64,000 nt of DNA from Paraburkholderia aromaticivorans (GTDB lineage Bacteria; Pseudomonadota; Gammaproteobacteria; Burkholderiales; Burkholderiaceae), in contig NZ_CP022990.1 in NCBI RefSeq assembly GCF_002278075.1, positions 496,001-560,000 of the forward strand, in the 5' to 3' direction. Under the pieces are notes generated by a model, which was given only the letters and a program-made list of their open reading frames with translations, was not told the origin of the DNA and made no database searches. Shown here in pieces: positions 25,491 to 34,314 of the stretch (positions are counted from its first letter, which is position 1; each line of letters begins with the position of its first letter). The translations under genes were made by a program, and so were the position numbers.

Positions 25491-26642
25491 ATGATGAACA
25501 CTCCGAATCCCCTTCCTCTTGCCGGCGTGCGCGTCATCGAGTTCACGCACATGGTGATGGGCCCGACGTGCGGCATGATCCTCGCCGACCTCGGCGCCGA
25601 AGTCATCAAGATCGAGCCGCCGGGTGGCGACAAGACGCGCAAGCTGCCGGGTCTCGGCATCGGCTTCTTCCGCTCGTTCAATCGTAACAAGAAGAGCGTG
25701 GTGCTCGACATCAACACGCCCGACGGTCATGCGGCCGCTGTCGAGCTGATCGGCCAGTGCGACGTGATGCTGGAAAATTTCCGGCCCGGTCTGATGACGA
25801 AGCTGGGCCTCGACTATGACACGCTGTCGAAAATCTACCCGAAACTGATCTACGTCTCGCACAAAGGCTTTCTGCCCGGCCCGTACGAAAAGCGCCTCGC
25901 ACTCGATGAAGTCGTGCAGATGATGGGCGGTCTGTCCTACATGACGGGGCCGGCCGGCCGGCCGCTGCGCGCGGGCACTTCCGTCAACGACATCATGGGC
26001 GGCATGTTCGGCGCGATCGGGGTGCTGGCCGCCCTGCGCGAGCGCGACATGACCGGCCGCGGCCAGGAAATCCAGAGCGCGCTGTTCGAAAACTGCGTGT
26101 TCCTGAGCGGTCAGCACATGCAGCAATACGCGATGACCGGCGAAGCGCCGCCGCCGATGCCTTCGCGCGTCTCGGCATGGAGCGTCTACGACGTCTTCAC
26201 GCTCGCCGACGACGAACAACTCTTTATCGGCGCCGTAAGCGACAAGCAGTTCATCACGTTGTGCGACGTACTGGAGCGGCCCGATCTCGCCGCCGAACCG
26301 CAGTTCGCCAACAACGCGCTGCGTGTCGCCGTGCGTCCCGAACTGCTGATTCGCCTCGGCGAAATCCTCAAGCATCACCGCGCCGACGAACTCTCGCCGA
26401 AGCTCGAAGCCGCCGGCATTCCGTATGCGCCGATCGTGCGGCCCGACCAGTTGCTCGACGATCCGCACCTGAAAGCAAGCGGTGGCCTCGTGCCGATGGA
26501 AACCGAGGACGGCATGACGGAGGTCGTGCTCCTGCCGCTGACGATGGGCGGACGCCGGCCGGGCGTGCGTCAGGCGCTGGCCCGCGTCGGCGAGCATACG
26601 CAGGAAATTCTCGCCCGCCTGAGCGGCCGCGCCGCGGCCTGA
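25491..26642 (+). CDS. CaiB/BaiF-family (class III) CoA transferase
   Basis: This family III CoA transferase has 383 residues with the N-terminal Rossmann start (PLAGVRVIEFTHMVMGPTCG), the segment LGAEVIKIEPP, and the catalytic Asp region (RLALDEVVQMMGGLSYMTG). It moves CoA between carboxylic acids. The preceding gene is an HMG-CoA-lyase type, so a hydroxy dicarboxylic acid such as 3-hydroxy-3-methylglutarate or citramalate is a likely acceptor; this is inference. ATG 25491 or 25494 are both possible starts. Confidence 0.9.
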   Translation: MMNTPNPLPLAGVRVIEFTHMVMGPTCGMILADLGAEVIKIEPPGGDKTRKLPGLGIGFFRSFNRNKKSVVLDINTPDGHAAAVELIGQCDVMLENFRPGLMTKLGLDYDTLSKIYPKLIYVSHKGFLPGPYEKRLALDEVVQMMGGLSYMTGPAGRPLRAGTSVNDIMGGMFGAIGVLAALRERDMTGRGQEIQSALFENCVFLSGQHMQQYAMTGEAPPPMPSRVSAWSVYDVFTLADDEQLFIGAVSDKQFITLCDVLERPDLAAEPQFANNALRVAVRPELLIRLGEILKHHRADELSPKLEAAGIPYAPIVRPDQLLDDPHLKASGGLVPMETEDGMTEVVLLPLTMGGRRPGVRQALARVGEHTQEILARLSGRAAA

Positions 26643-26702
26643 GTCGATCGGCCGCGATCAGGTCAGTCGTGACGTATCCGCACAGAAATAGTTCGTGAGA
26701 TT

Positions 26703-26730
26703 GCCGGCTATGCCATCAACGGCAGCCGGC
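26703..26730. other. Hairpin between the CoA transferase and MFS genes
   Basis: GCCGGC-TA-TGCC pairs with GGCAGCCGGC across a 6-nt loop. It has 10 paired bases with a 2-nt bulge. There is no following U-tract on the plus strand, so a leader structure or weak terminator are equally possible. Confidence 0.35.
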
Positions 26731-26793
26731 GAATTGAATTCCCTCAGGCTTTCCTAAAACAACACAGCCGCGGGACCCATCAAGGAGACATGC

Positions 26794-28233
26794 ATGCAAC
26801 GCGTCATCACTACGGATATTCCGCCTCTTGCGTCATCCGGCACCCGAACGCACACGCGTACCGCCGCGGTGCTTTCGGCGCGAATGGACCGCTTGCCCGC
26901 CACGGGCTATATCTGGATGCTGGTGTTACTCATCTCGCTCGGCGGCTTCTTCGAAGTCTATGACCTGATCTTCACGGGTTATATCGCGCCGGGCATGGCG
27001 AAGAGCGGCTTGCTGAAAACCACTACGACTGCGTTCTTCGGCTTTCAGGGCATCGCGGGGTTCATCGCGGCGACGTTCGCGGGCCTCTTTGTCGGCACGT
27101 TCGGATTCGGCTGGCTGCCCGACCGTTACGGGCGCCGCTCCGTGTTCACGTTCTCGCTGGTCTGGTACTCCGTCGGCTCCGCCATCATGGCCTTTCAGAC
27201 CACACCCGAAAGCGTGATCCTGTGGCGCTTCATCACCGGTATCGGCGTGGGGATCGAAATCGTCACGATCGACAGCTACGTGACCGAGATCGTCCCGCAG
27301 CATATGCGCGGCCGGGCGATGGCCTTCAACCAGATGGTCATGTTCGCCGCAGCACCCGTGGCCGCGATCCTGTCGTACTGGCTGGTGCCGACCACCGTCT
27401 TCGGTATCGACGGCTGGCGTTGTGTCGTGCTGGTGGGTTCGATCGGTGCCGTGCTCGTTTGGGTGATTCGCCGCGCCGTGCCGGAAAGCCCGCGCTGGCT
27501 CGCGGCGCATGGCCGTGAGGAGACGGCCGAACGCATCGTCGAGAAAATGGAAGCGAAGGCGGTCAAGCAACTGGGTCGGCCGCTGGCCGCGTCCGCGCCC
27601 GCTGTCGAACAGCCGGCCCATCGTCGCGCGTCGCTCGCTGAGTTGCTGCAGCCGCCCTACCGCTCCCGTCTGATCATGCTGATCGTTTTCAACTTCTGCC
27701 AGGCGATCGGCTACTACGGCTTTGCCAACTGGGTGCCGACGTTGCTGATCGGGCAAGGCATCACCGTCACCAAGAGTCTGCTGTATTCGTTCGTAATCGC
27801 GATTGCCCTTCCCGTGGGTCCGATGCTCGCCATGCTGGTCGCGGACAGGTTCCAGCGCAAATGGCTGATTGTCGGCGCGGCGCTCGCGGTCATCGTGTTC
27901 GGGTTGATGTTCGGCCAGCTGAAATCAGTCGGGCCCCTGATCGTGCTGGGCGTATTGATCAGTCTGGCCGGGCAGACGATCTCGGTGTGCTATCACGCCT
28001 ACCAGGCTGAGTTGTTCCCGACGGCGGTGCGCTGCCGCGCCAACGGCATCGTGTATTCGGCGAGCCGTGCGGGCGCGATGATGTCGGGTTTCATCATCGC
28101 CTTCCTGTTGCGCGACTTCGGCGTGGCAGGTGTCTTTATCGGTATCACGGCGTGTATGGTGGTCGTGATGATCTCGATCGGTGCGTTCGGTCCCAGGACC
28201 AACGGGCTGCGACTCGAAGAGATCAATCACTGA
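26794..28233 (+). CDS. MFS transporter, metabolite:H+ symporter (sugar-porter-like) type
   Basis: This carrier of 479 residues has 12 predicted membrane segments after a 35-residue cytoplasmic N-terminus. The MFS motifs are FGWLPDRYGRRSVF after helix 2, RFITGIGVGIEIVTIDSYVTE in helix 4-5, and PESPRWL after helix 6. It lies 151 bp after the CoA transferase, with an AAGGAG ribosome-binding site. It probably imports the organic acid handled by the lyase and CoA transferase. The substrate is not readable from sequence. Confidence 0.88.
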   Translation: MQRVITTDIPPLASSGTRTHTRTAAVLSARMDRLPATGYIWMLVLLISLGGFFEVYDLIFTGYIAPGMAKSGLLKTTTTAFFGFQGIAGFIAATFAGLFVGTFGFGWLPDRYGRRSVFTFSLVWYSVGSAIMAFQTTPESVILWRFITGIGVGIEIVTIDSYVTEIVPQHMRGRAMAFNQMVMFAAAPVAAILSYWLVPTTVFGIDGWRCVVLVGSIGAVLVWVIRRAVPESPRWLAAHGREETAERIVEKMEAKAVKQLGRPLAASAPAVEQPAHRRASLAELLQPPYRSRLIMLIVFNFCQAIGYYGFANWVPTLLIGQGITVTKSLLYSFVIAIALPVGPMLAMLVADRFQRKWLIVGAALAVIVFGLMFGQLKSVGPLIVLGVLISLAGQTISVCYHAYQAELFPTAVRCRANGIVYSASRAGAMMSGFIIAFLLRDFGVAGVFIGITACMVVVMISIGAFGPRTNGLRLEEINH

Positions 28234-28319
28234 GCGCTTCTGCGCATCGCAAGAGCGCTGCCGCTCGGGCTCATTCAGCGCAGCGCTCCTGGCACCGCTT
28301 GCGTGACGCCATACTGAAC

Positions 28320-28348
28320 TTGCATTGGCTATTTGGATCCCATATCCT
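28320..28348 (+). promoter_or_regulatory. Promoter of the aconitase X genes with embedded TTGGATCC site
   Basis: TTGCAT (28320-28325), a 17-bp spacer, and TATCCT (28343-28348). TTGGATCC begins at spacer position 8. The same layout occurs at 37711-37739 and 39258-39286 on the other strand. The predicted transcription start is about 25 bp before the gene. Confidence 0.6.
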
Positions 28349-28379
28349 GCATACGTAAAGGAAACGGATCCGCGAGAAC

Positions 28380-29645
28380 ATGACAGTCATGCTGGCGTTA
28401 AGCGCACAGGATCAGGCCATGCTGGACGGTGCGTTCGGAAGCGGCGTTGCGCTCGCAATGCGCATTGTCGCCCGCACCGCGAACGTCATGGGCGCGCGCG
28501 AGCTGATCGATATCAGCTCGGCGCACATTGACGGATGTCTCTATCACGGCCCCGCCAGCCTCGATTTCGTCGAGCGCTTTGTCGAGGGCGATACGAGAGT
28601 CGCCGTTCCCACCACGCTGAACGTCGGCTCACTGGACCTGATCCATCCGGAGCTTTATCACGGCGACAAGACGACACAGCGCGCCGCGGAACGACTGATG
28701 AAAGCGCACCTCGCGCTGGGCTGCGAATCGAGCTTCACCTGCGCGCCTTACCAGCTCAAACATCGGCCGAAGCAAGGCGATCAGATTGCCTGGGCCGAAT
28801 CGAATGCGATCGTTTTTGCCAATTCGGTGCTGGGCGCGCGGACCAGCCGGTACGGCGACTTCCTGGATCTGGCCGCCGCCATTACCGGCCGTGCGCCGCA
28901 CGCCGGACTTCATATCACCGAAAATCGCGCGGCCCGTATCGTCATCCAGGCCCCCGACTTTGCAAACCTGCCAAGCCGCGAGGTATTCTTCGCCGCGCTC
29001 GGCTTTCTGCTGGGCGAGCAGGCCGGCGCGACCGTGGCGGCGATCGTCGGCCTGCCGCCCGACAGCAGCGAGGACGAATTGAAGGCACTGGGCGCCGCGG
29101 CCGCTTCGAGTGGCGCCGTCGCGCTCTTTCACGCAGTGGGCATTACGCCGGAAGCGCCGACGCTTGACGCTGCATTGCAGGGCCGAGCGCCAGCCCAGAC
29201 CCTATCCATTTCAATCGATCAGCTGGTGGCGGTGCGGCGGCGGCTGAACCAGGGCCGCCCCGGCGATCCGCTCATCGCGGTGAGCCTCGGCACGCCGCAT
29301 TTTTCAGTCGACGAATTCGAGCAACTCGTCGAGTTGTTCGCGCTGCATGCCGGACCTCTGCAATGCGACTTCTACGTGAACACCAGCCGGTTCGTACTCT
29401 GGCAACTCGAAACAACCGGGATCGCTCAGGTGCTCGCGAAGCGCGGGGTGCAGATCGTGGTCGACACCTGCACCTATATCACGCCGGTGATGAAGAAACT
29501 CAGTGGACTCGTCATGACGAACTCGGGCAAATGGGCGCACTATGCGCCCGCCAATATCGGCGTCTCCGTGGCGTATGGAAGCATGCAGGAATGCGTGCGC
29601 TCGGCCTTCGAAGGCAAGGTGTATTTCGATGAACAGATCAGCTAG
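28380..29645 (+). CDS. Aconitase X, large (catalytic) subunit; probable cis-3-hydroxy-L-proline dehydratase
   Basis: This protein of 421 residues belongs to the AcnX branch of the aconitase superfamily. Likely iron-sulphur and substrate residues lie in HIDGCLYHG, GCESSFTCAPYQLKHRP, and VDTCTYITPV. The segment TNSGKWAHYAPAN is typical of AcnX. Bacterial members studied so far dehydrate cis-3-hydroxy-L-proline; an archaeal branch handles mevalonate 5-phosphate. The surrounding epimerase and D-hydroxyproline genes favour the hydroxyproline role. The small swivelling domain is encoded separately by the next gene, which overlaps this one by 17 bp. Confidence 0.87.
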   Translation: MTVMLALSAQDQAMLDGAFGSGVALAMRIVARTANVMGARELIDISSAHIDGCLYHGPASLDFVERFVEGDTRVAVPTTLNVGSLDLIHPELYHGDKTTQRAAERLMKAHLALGCESSFTCAPYQLKHRPKQGDQIAWAESNAIVFANSVLGARTSRYGDFLDLAAAITGRAPHAGLHITENRAARIVIQAPDFANLPSREVFFAALGFLLGEQAGATVAAIVGLPPDSSEDELKALGAAAASSGAVALFHAVGITPEAPTLDAALQGRAPAQTLSISIDQLVAVRRRLNQGRPGDPLIAVSLGTPHFSVDEFEQLVELFALHAGPLQCDFYVNTSRFVLWQLETTGIAQVLAKRGVQIVVDTCTYITPVMKKLSGLVMTNSGKWAHYAPANIGVSVAYGSMQECVRSAFEGKVYFDEQIS

Positions 29646-30141
29646 CAGCACCGGTCGCGGCGAGAGGGAGCACCGAATCGACCAGGGTAGCTGGTCAGCC
29701 GCACGCACCCTCGCGCCCGGGCGCGCGAGCGGCGTCATACTCGCACTCGAGCCATTGAGCTTTTGGGGCGGCTATGACGCCGCGCTCGGGAAAATTATTG
29801 AGAAATCTCACCCGGGTCATGGGCAGAGTCTTGCCGGGAAGATCATGGTGATGGCGCGCGCCAAGGGGTCCAGTTCAAGCAGCAGCGTGCTTGCCGAGGC
29901 CATCCGCAATGGCACGGGCCCAAGCGGCATTGTCCTTCGCGAGCGTGATTTGATCATTGCCATCGGCGTGATCGTCGCGAACGAACTTTATGGCGTGAGC
30001 GTTCCGCTGGTGGTGGTCGACGACGATGTATTCGACACGCTATATCGCTGCACATATCCGCTTCGGATCGATGCGCCGCGTGAGGGTGGCGAAGCCCGCA
30101 TCGAAGCGTTGGGTGACGGCTTCGTCGACCGCGGACGATGA
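29629..30141 (+). CDS. Aconitase X, small (swivelling-domain) subunit
   Basis: This protein of 170 residues corresponds to the swivelling domain of AcnX. The Gly/Ser-rich active-site loop is visible as ARAKGSSSSSSVLAEAIRNG, which in aconitases supplies the catalytic Ser. PLSFWGGYDAALGKI and the Asp-rich VPLVVVDDDVFDTL follow the family pattern. About 30 polar N-terminal residues precede the domain, so a start further in is possible. The 17-bp overlap with the large-subunit gene suggests translational coupling and an obligate heterodimer. Confidence 0.82.
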   Translation: MNRSASSTGRGEREHRIDQGSWSAARTLAPGRASGVILALEPLSFWGGYDAALGKIIEKSHPGHGQSLAGKIMVMARAKGSSSSSSVLAEAIRNGTGPSGIVLRERDLIIAIGVIVANELYGVSVPLVVVDDDVFDTLYRCTYPLRIDAPREGGEARIEALGDGFVDRGR

Positions 30142-30175
30142 AGCGCCGCACGGACAAGCCGCGCCAGTGCGCAAC

Positions 30176-30937
30176 TTACCGCGAAATCACGGCCTCGACC
30201 ACGCTGACAATCTGCCGGGCCGCGGTCTTGACATGCTGCTCCAGAAGCTTCGCGCCCAGTTTTGGATCGCGCTTCCGGCATGCCTCCACGAGGCCCATAT
30301 GCTCCTCGTGCGACTGCTCGCGAATCGGCACCTGCACGACCTGAAACCGGAAATACCGGTCGCTACGGTCATGCAGCACTCTCAGCAACTGCAGCGTGAT
30401 GTCCCGCTGTGCCGGAAGATAAAGGGTTTCGTGGAAGCGCCAGTTCAACTGTCCCCACTGCCCCTCCGAAGCCTTGTCCATTTCCTTGACGAGGCGCTCT
30501 GCCTTGTTGATTTCGGCATCCGTAATGCGCGGAATCGCTTCGGAGAAGAGCCATGGTTCGAGGCGCAGACGGATATCGAATGTTTCCTGGACTTCTTCGA
30601 CCGACAGCTCCGCTACGTAAGCGCCCTTGTGCGGAACACTCGTGAGCAATCCCTCGCCGGTCAGACGCGTGATGGCTTCACGAATCGGCACCCGGCTCAC
30701 GCCCAGTTCCTCGGCGAGCGCTTCCTGCCGCAGCACTTCGCCTGGCGCCAGTTCGCCGCTCAGAATCCGCTGGCGGATCGCGGTCAACACGAGATCGACC
30801 GTGGTGGGTCTAACGATTTTCCGGGTCACGCTCGCAGCGGCGGAAGCCTCGCCTGGCGTGGACGTTTCGGAGCGACGTGGTTTGGCGGCAACCGGGGGCA
30901 TGGCGACGGATCTATGCGGTGAGGACGTTGCCGACAT
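30176..30937 (-). CDS. GntR-family (FCD subfamily) transcriptional regulator
   Basis: This regulator has 253 residues. A disordered Ala/Pro-rich N-terminus of about 40 residues precedes the wHTH (VLTAIRQRILSGELAPGEVL, then ELGVSRVPIREAITRLTGEG) and an all-helical FCD effector domain whose metal/ligand residues include the RFHETLY stretch. It sits between the divergent hydroxyproline operons and is the obvious candidate for their repressor. An operator-like site lies 20 bp upstream, consistent with autoregulation. Confidence 0.9.
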   Translation of the reverse strand: MSATSSPHRSVAMPPVAAKPRRSETSTPGEASAAASVTRKIVRPTTVDLVLTAIRQRILSGELAPGEVLRQEALAEELGVSRVPIREAITRLTGEGLLTSVPHKGAYVAELSVEEVQETFDIRLRLEPWLFSEAIPRITDAEINKAERLVKEMDKASEGQWGQLNWRFHETLYLPAQRDITLQLLRVLHDRSDRYFRFQVVQVPIREQSHEEHMGLVEACRKRDPKLGAKLLEQHVKTAARQIVSVVEAVISR

Positions 30938-30954
30938 CGTAGCACGATGTCGGC

Positions 30955-30976
30955 TTTAGGATCCAAAATCCAATAA
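30955..30976. promoter_or_regulatory. TTGGAT-type operator upstream of the GntR regulator gene
   Basis: On the minus strand the sequence reads TTGGATTTTGGATCC, two overlapping copies of the TTGGAT half-site found in the three structural-gene promoters. It lies in the 51-bp gap between the amidohydrolase stop and the regulator start. It does not fit the -35/-10 layout of the other three, so it is called as an operator only. Confidence 0.5.
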
Positions 30977-30988
30977 TCCGTGCTCCGT

Positions 30989-32224
30989 TTACAGCAGGGC
31001 TTGACGAATCCATGCGCCATTTTTCATGACCGCGGCGATCCGCTCGCCCTGCCCGCCAAGCAGGCGGATATCCATGGACGGGTCTCCGTCGACAACGAGA
31101 AGATCCGCAAATGCGTCCGCCGCTACCACTCCGAGGCGCCCCTGCATACCGACGATTTCCGCGCCGATCGCAGTGGCCTGGCAGATCGTCTCGAATGCGC
31201 CCAGAATGTCCGCCCGAATCGACAGTTCATCGCTTTGATACTGATGCATGTCGCCAAGCAGATCGGTGCCGAGTCCCATCTTCACGCCGTGACGCTGCAG
31301 GATTTCCAGTGCCTTCAGCCCCTGGAGGCGCACCGTTTCGTTCTTGGCGAGCGCGCTCTCCCCGACGCCCGATTTGATGCCCGCCTTGCTCATCGCGTCA
31401 TACGTCACCAAGGTCGGCACGGCGAATGCCCCATGTTTTGCCATCACGGCGGCAGCCTCATCGTCGATGAGGTTGCCGTGCTCGATCGTGCGCACGCCGA
31501 GTTCGACAACTCGCGCGATCGCCTTGCCCGTGTACGCATGGGCCATCACATAGGTCTGATGCGACGCGGCCTCCTCCACCACGACTTTCACCTCGTCGAC
31601 GGAAAACTGCAGATTGCCGATCGGGTCGGTCGGGGATGCAACGCCACCCGAAGCCATGATCTTGATGTGGTGCGCGCCGGCACGCATCTCTTCGCGAACG
31701 GCCTTGCGAACCTCGTCGACCCCGTCGACGATGCGGCCGATTGCGCCGAGGTTCCGATGACAACCGCACGGATCCGGATCGGAGTTGTCGAAACGTTCAC
31801 GAAAATCCCCGTGGCCGCCGGTTTGCGACAGCGCCTTGCCGGCCACGAAGAGGCGCGGACCGGCGATCACGCCTTCCTCGATCGCGCGCGACAACGCATA
31901 GTCGGCGCCGCCTGCATCGCGCACGGTCGTAAAGCCGCGATGCAGCATGCCGGCCAGAATCGGCACGGCGCGCAGCACGGCGAAGGTGTTGGGCAGCCGA
32001 CCGTTATTGCCCAGATGCGCCACGGAGGCGATCACATGCGCGTGGCAGTCGACGAGGCCTGGCATCACGGTCTTACCGGCAACGTCGATGACATCCGCAC
32101 CGTTGTACGAAACCGGCTCGCGCGACACCTCGCGAATCCTGTCGTTCTCGATAACGATCGAATAGCGCGCGTCGTCGTGTTCATGATTGACATCGAGCAC
32201 ACGGGCGTTCCTAAGGATAAGCAT
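30989..32224 (-). CDS. Amidohydrolase, COG1228 prolidase-like
   Basis: This metal-dependent hydrolase of the amidohydrolase superfamily has 411 residues. Metal ligands: His61 and His63 in DCHAHVIAS, a candidate carboxylated Lys in AHHIKIMASGG, His in VMAHAYTG and IEHGNLID, and Asp in GLGTDLLGD. Several COG1228 members act as prolidases on X-Pro dipeptides. In a hydroxyproline operon, cleavage of hydroxyproline-containing dipeptides is an attractive role but unproven; imidazolonepropionase-like chemistry is another option. It is the last gene of the minus-strand operon. Confidence 0.85.
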   Translation of the reverse strand: MLILRNARVLDVNHEHDDARYSIVIENDRIREVSREPVSYNGADVIDVAGKTVMPGLVDCHAHVIASVAHLGNNGRLPNTFAVLRAVPILAGMLHRGFTTVRDAGGADYALSRAIEEGVIAGPRLFVAGKALSQTGGHGDFRERFDNSDPDPCGCHRNLGAIGRIVDGVDEVRKAVREEMRAGAHHIKIMASGGVASPTDPIGNLQFSVDEVKVVVEEAASHQTYVMAHAYTGKAIARVVELGVRTIEHGNLIDDEAAAVMAKHGAFAVPTLVTYDAMSKAGIKSGVGESALAKNETVRLQGLKALEILQRHGVKMGLGTDLLGDMHQYQSDELSIRADILGAFETICQATAIGAEIVGMQGRLGVVAADAFADLLVVDGDPSMDIRLLGGQGERIAAVMKNGAWIRQALL

Positions 32225-32275
32225 GATTCCCTCTTCAGATTGAAGTCATATGCTGCGTGAACCTCGCTCGCAACT

Positions 32276-33274
32276 TCATTTCAACAGGAAGCCCTTCGCA
32301 AGCGGATCCCGGTCGTCGACGAAAATGGTGTTATGGCCCGTGACGCGAGCCCAGCCCTCGATACTCGGAATGATCGCGCCGAACTTGCCGACACGCGTTG
32401 CCTCCTCCGGCACTCCAACGAAGAGCGTGCCGATAATGCTCTCGTGCACGAAGCGCTCGCCGATTGCAAGCTGGCCTTTGCCGACGAGCTGCGCCATGCG
32501 CGCGGAAGTGCCGGTGCCGCAAGGCGAGCGGTCGATCGCCTTGTCGCCGTAGAACACCGCGTTGCGAGCGCTTGCGCCTGCAACGGTCGGCTCACCGGTC
32601 CACATGACATGGCTCAGGCCGCGAATCTCCGCCTTGTCCGGATGCGTGAAATCGTATTTCTGGTTGGCTTTGTGCCGCAGAATCGGACTCAGCCGCTGTA
32701 TGTCCGACGGCTTCAGCGTATGCATACCCGCGTAGTTCGCTTGCGGTTCGACAATCGCGTAGAAATTTCCACCATAGGCGACGTCGAAGCGAATCTCGCC
32801 CAGTCCTTCGACTTCAACGGACAAGTCGGTCGAATGAAGGAATGACGGTACGTTGATGAGCTGGACCGAATCGACGTGGTCGCCGTCCAGCTTGTATCGG
32901 GCAATGACGAGACCCGCCGGCGTGTCCAGTCGCAGCAGGCCGGGTTCCCTGGGGCGTACCAGACCGTTCTCGATCGCCGTCGTGACAGTGCCGATCGTGC
33001 CATGGCCGCACATCGGCAAACACCCGCTGACCTCGATGAACAGGATGGCCACATCACAGTCAGGCCGGGTCGGCGGATAAAGGATGCTGCCGGACATCAC
33101 CTCGTGTCCCCGCGGCTCGAACATCAAGGACATGCGGATCCAGTCGAACTCTTTCTCGAAGTGCGCACGCTTCTCGATCATGTTCGCGCCTTCGAGCGGA
33201 GGGGCGCCGCCCGCCACGACGCGCACCGGATTGCCGCAGGTGTGGCCGTCAATACAGAAGAAAGTCGACTTCAT
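32276..33274 (-). CDS. 4-hydroxyproline 2-epimerase (proline racemase family)
   Basis: This enzyme of 332 residues interconverts trans-4-hydroxy-L-proline and cis-4-hydroxy-D-proline. Both catalytic thiols of an epimerase are present: Cys89 in LPMCGHGTIG and Cys252 in DRSPCGTGTSA. A trans-3-hydroxyproline dehydratase would have Thr at the second position, so epimerase is favoured. The start is ATG 33274 with GGAGCGA upstream; the longer open frame to 33361 lacks support. It follows the deaminase gene in the operon. Confidence 0.92.
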   Translation of the reverse strand: MKSTFFCIDGHTCGNPVRVVAGGAPPLEGANMIEKRAHFEKEFDWIRMSLMFEPRGHEVMSGSILYPPTRPDCDVAILFIEVSGCLPMCGHGTIGTVTTAIENGLVRPREPGLLRLDTPAGLVIARYKLDGDHVDSVQLINVPSFLHSTDLSVEVEGLGEIRFDVAYGGNFYAIVEPQANYAGMHTLKPSDIQRLSPILRHKANQKYDFTHPDKAEIRGLSHVMWTGEPTVAGASARNAVFYGDKAIDRSPCGTGTSARMAQLVGKGQLAIGERFVHESIIGTLFVGVPEEATRVGKFGAIIPSIEGWARVTGHNTIFVDDRDPLAKGFLLK

Positions 33275-33338
33275 TGTCTCGCTCCACGATGATGTGCTCC
33301 GGCTTGCGCTGTCTCTTGGTGAGTGAAGCTGCTTGAAC

Positions 33339-34241
33339 TCACTCGGACAGCGCCCGGACATTGGCGATGGCCTGTTCGACGATCGCCACGACTCGCTGGC
33401 GCTCCTCGCCTTCGAGCTTCAGGCGCGGCGCCTTGACGTTTTCCGGGTAGCCGGCCGTGATGTTTTCCGCCAGCTTGATGTACTGCACCAGTTTGACATG
33501 CACGTCGAGATGGAACAGATCGATCAGTGCGCGATAGAGCTTGCGCGCCTTGGCGAAATCACCCGCCACGGCGAGATTCAGCAATTCAACCGACTCCTTC
33601 GGCATGGCGTTGGCCATGCCCGAGACCCAGCCCGTCACGCCCAGAGCCGCCGATTCCAGCACCAGATCGTCAACGCCGCAGAAGACAACGAAGCGATCGC
33701 CGAAACGCTTCAACAGGTCTGTCACGCGAGTCGTGTCGTAGGTCTCTTCCTTGATCGCGACGACATTCGCTTCGTCCTTGAGCTGTTCGAGCAGATCCGG
33801 GCGCATGTCCACGCCGTAGCCGCGCGGATTGTTGTAGATCATCAGGCCGAGCTTGGTCGAGCGTGCGATCGTGCGATAGAACTCGACCGTTTCACGGTCG
33901 TCCGAGCGGTAGGTCAGGCCTGGAAACACCATCAGGCCTTGCACGCCGATGGCCTCGGCGTCCCGCGCGAACTGGACCGCCAGCGCGGTGTTCGTTTCCG
34001 CGAGACCCGAAATCACAGGTACGCGGCCAGCAACCGTTTCGACCGCCAGCTTGAGGACGGTGCGCTTCTCGTGCGCGGTGAGTTGGGCATTTTCACCGAC
34101 CATGCCCATCATCACCACACCGCCGACACCGTTGGCGATCAGGCGGTTCAAACCGCTTTTGATCGCTTCGTGATCGAGTGAGCCGTCATCCTTCAGTTTC
34201 GTCGTGACAGCGGGGAAAACACCTTTCCAGTTGACTTGCAT
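33339..34241 (-). CDS. Pyrroline-4-hydroxy-2-carboxylate deaminase (DapA family)
   Basis: This class I aldolase-fold lyase of the DHDPS family has 300 residues. The Schiff-base Lys164 is in VVAIKEETYD, the conserved Tyr136 in IYNNPRGYG, and the family GxxGE is GMVGEN. Between the D-hydroxyproline dehydrogenase and epimerase genes its likely reaction is deamination of delta1-pyrroline-4-hydroxy-2-carboxylate to alpha-ketoglutarate semialdehyde. The start at 34241 is chosen from the AAGG site; the frame extends to 34271. A DapA-type role in lysine synthesis is unlikely in this context. Confidence 0.9.
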   Translation of the reverse strand: MQVNWKGVFPAVTTKLKDDGSLDHEAIKSGLNRLIANGVGGVVMMGMVGENAQLTAHEKRTVLKLAVETVAGRVPVISGLAETNTALAVQFARDAEAIGVQGLMVFPGLTYRSDDRETVEFYRTIARSTKLGLMIYNNPRGYGVDMRPDLLEQLKDEANVVAIKEETYDTTRVTDLLKRFGDRFVVFCGVDDLVLESAALGVTGWVSGMANAMPKESVELLNLAVAGDFAKARKLYRALIDLFHLDVHVKLVQYIKLAENITAGYPENVKAPRLKLEGEERQRVVAIVEQAIANVRALSE

Positions 34242-34314
34242 GGCTATACCTTTTTTAGAAAAATCAAACACGAGCGGGCAATCCCGCGGTTTAACCGAGG
34301 TCGCGCGGGCCTCG

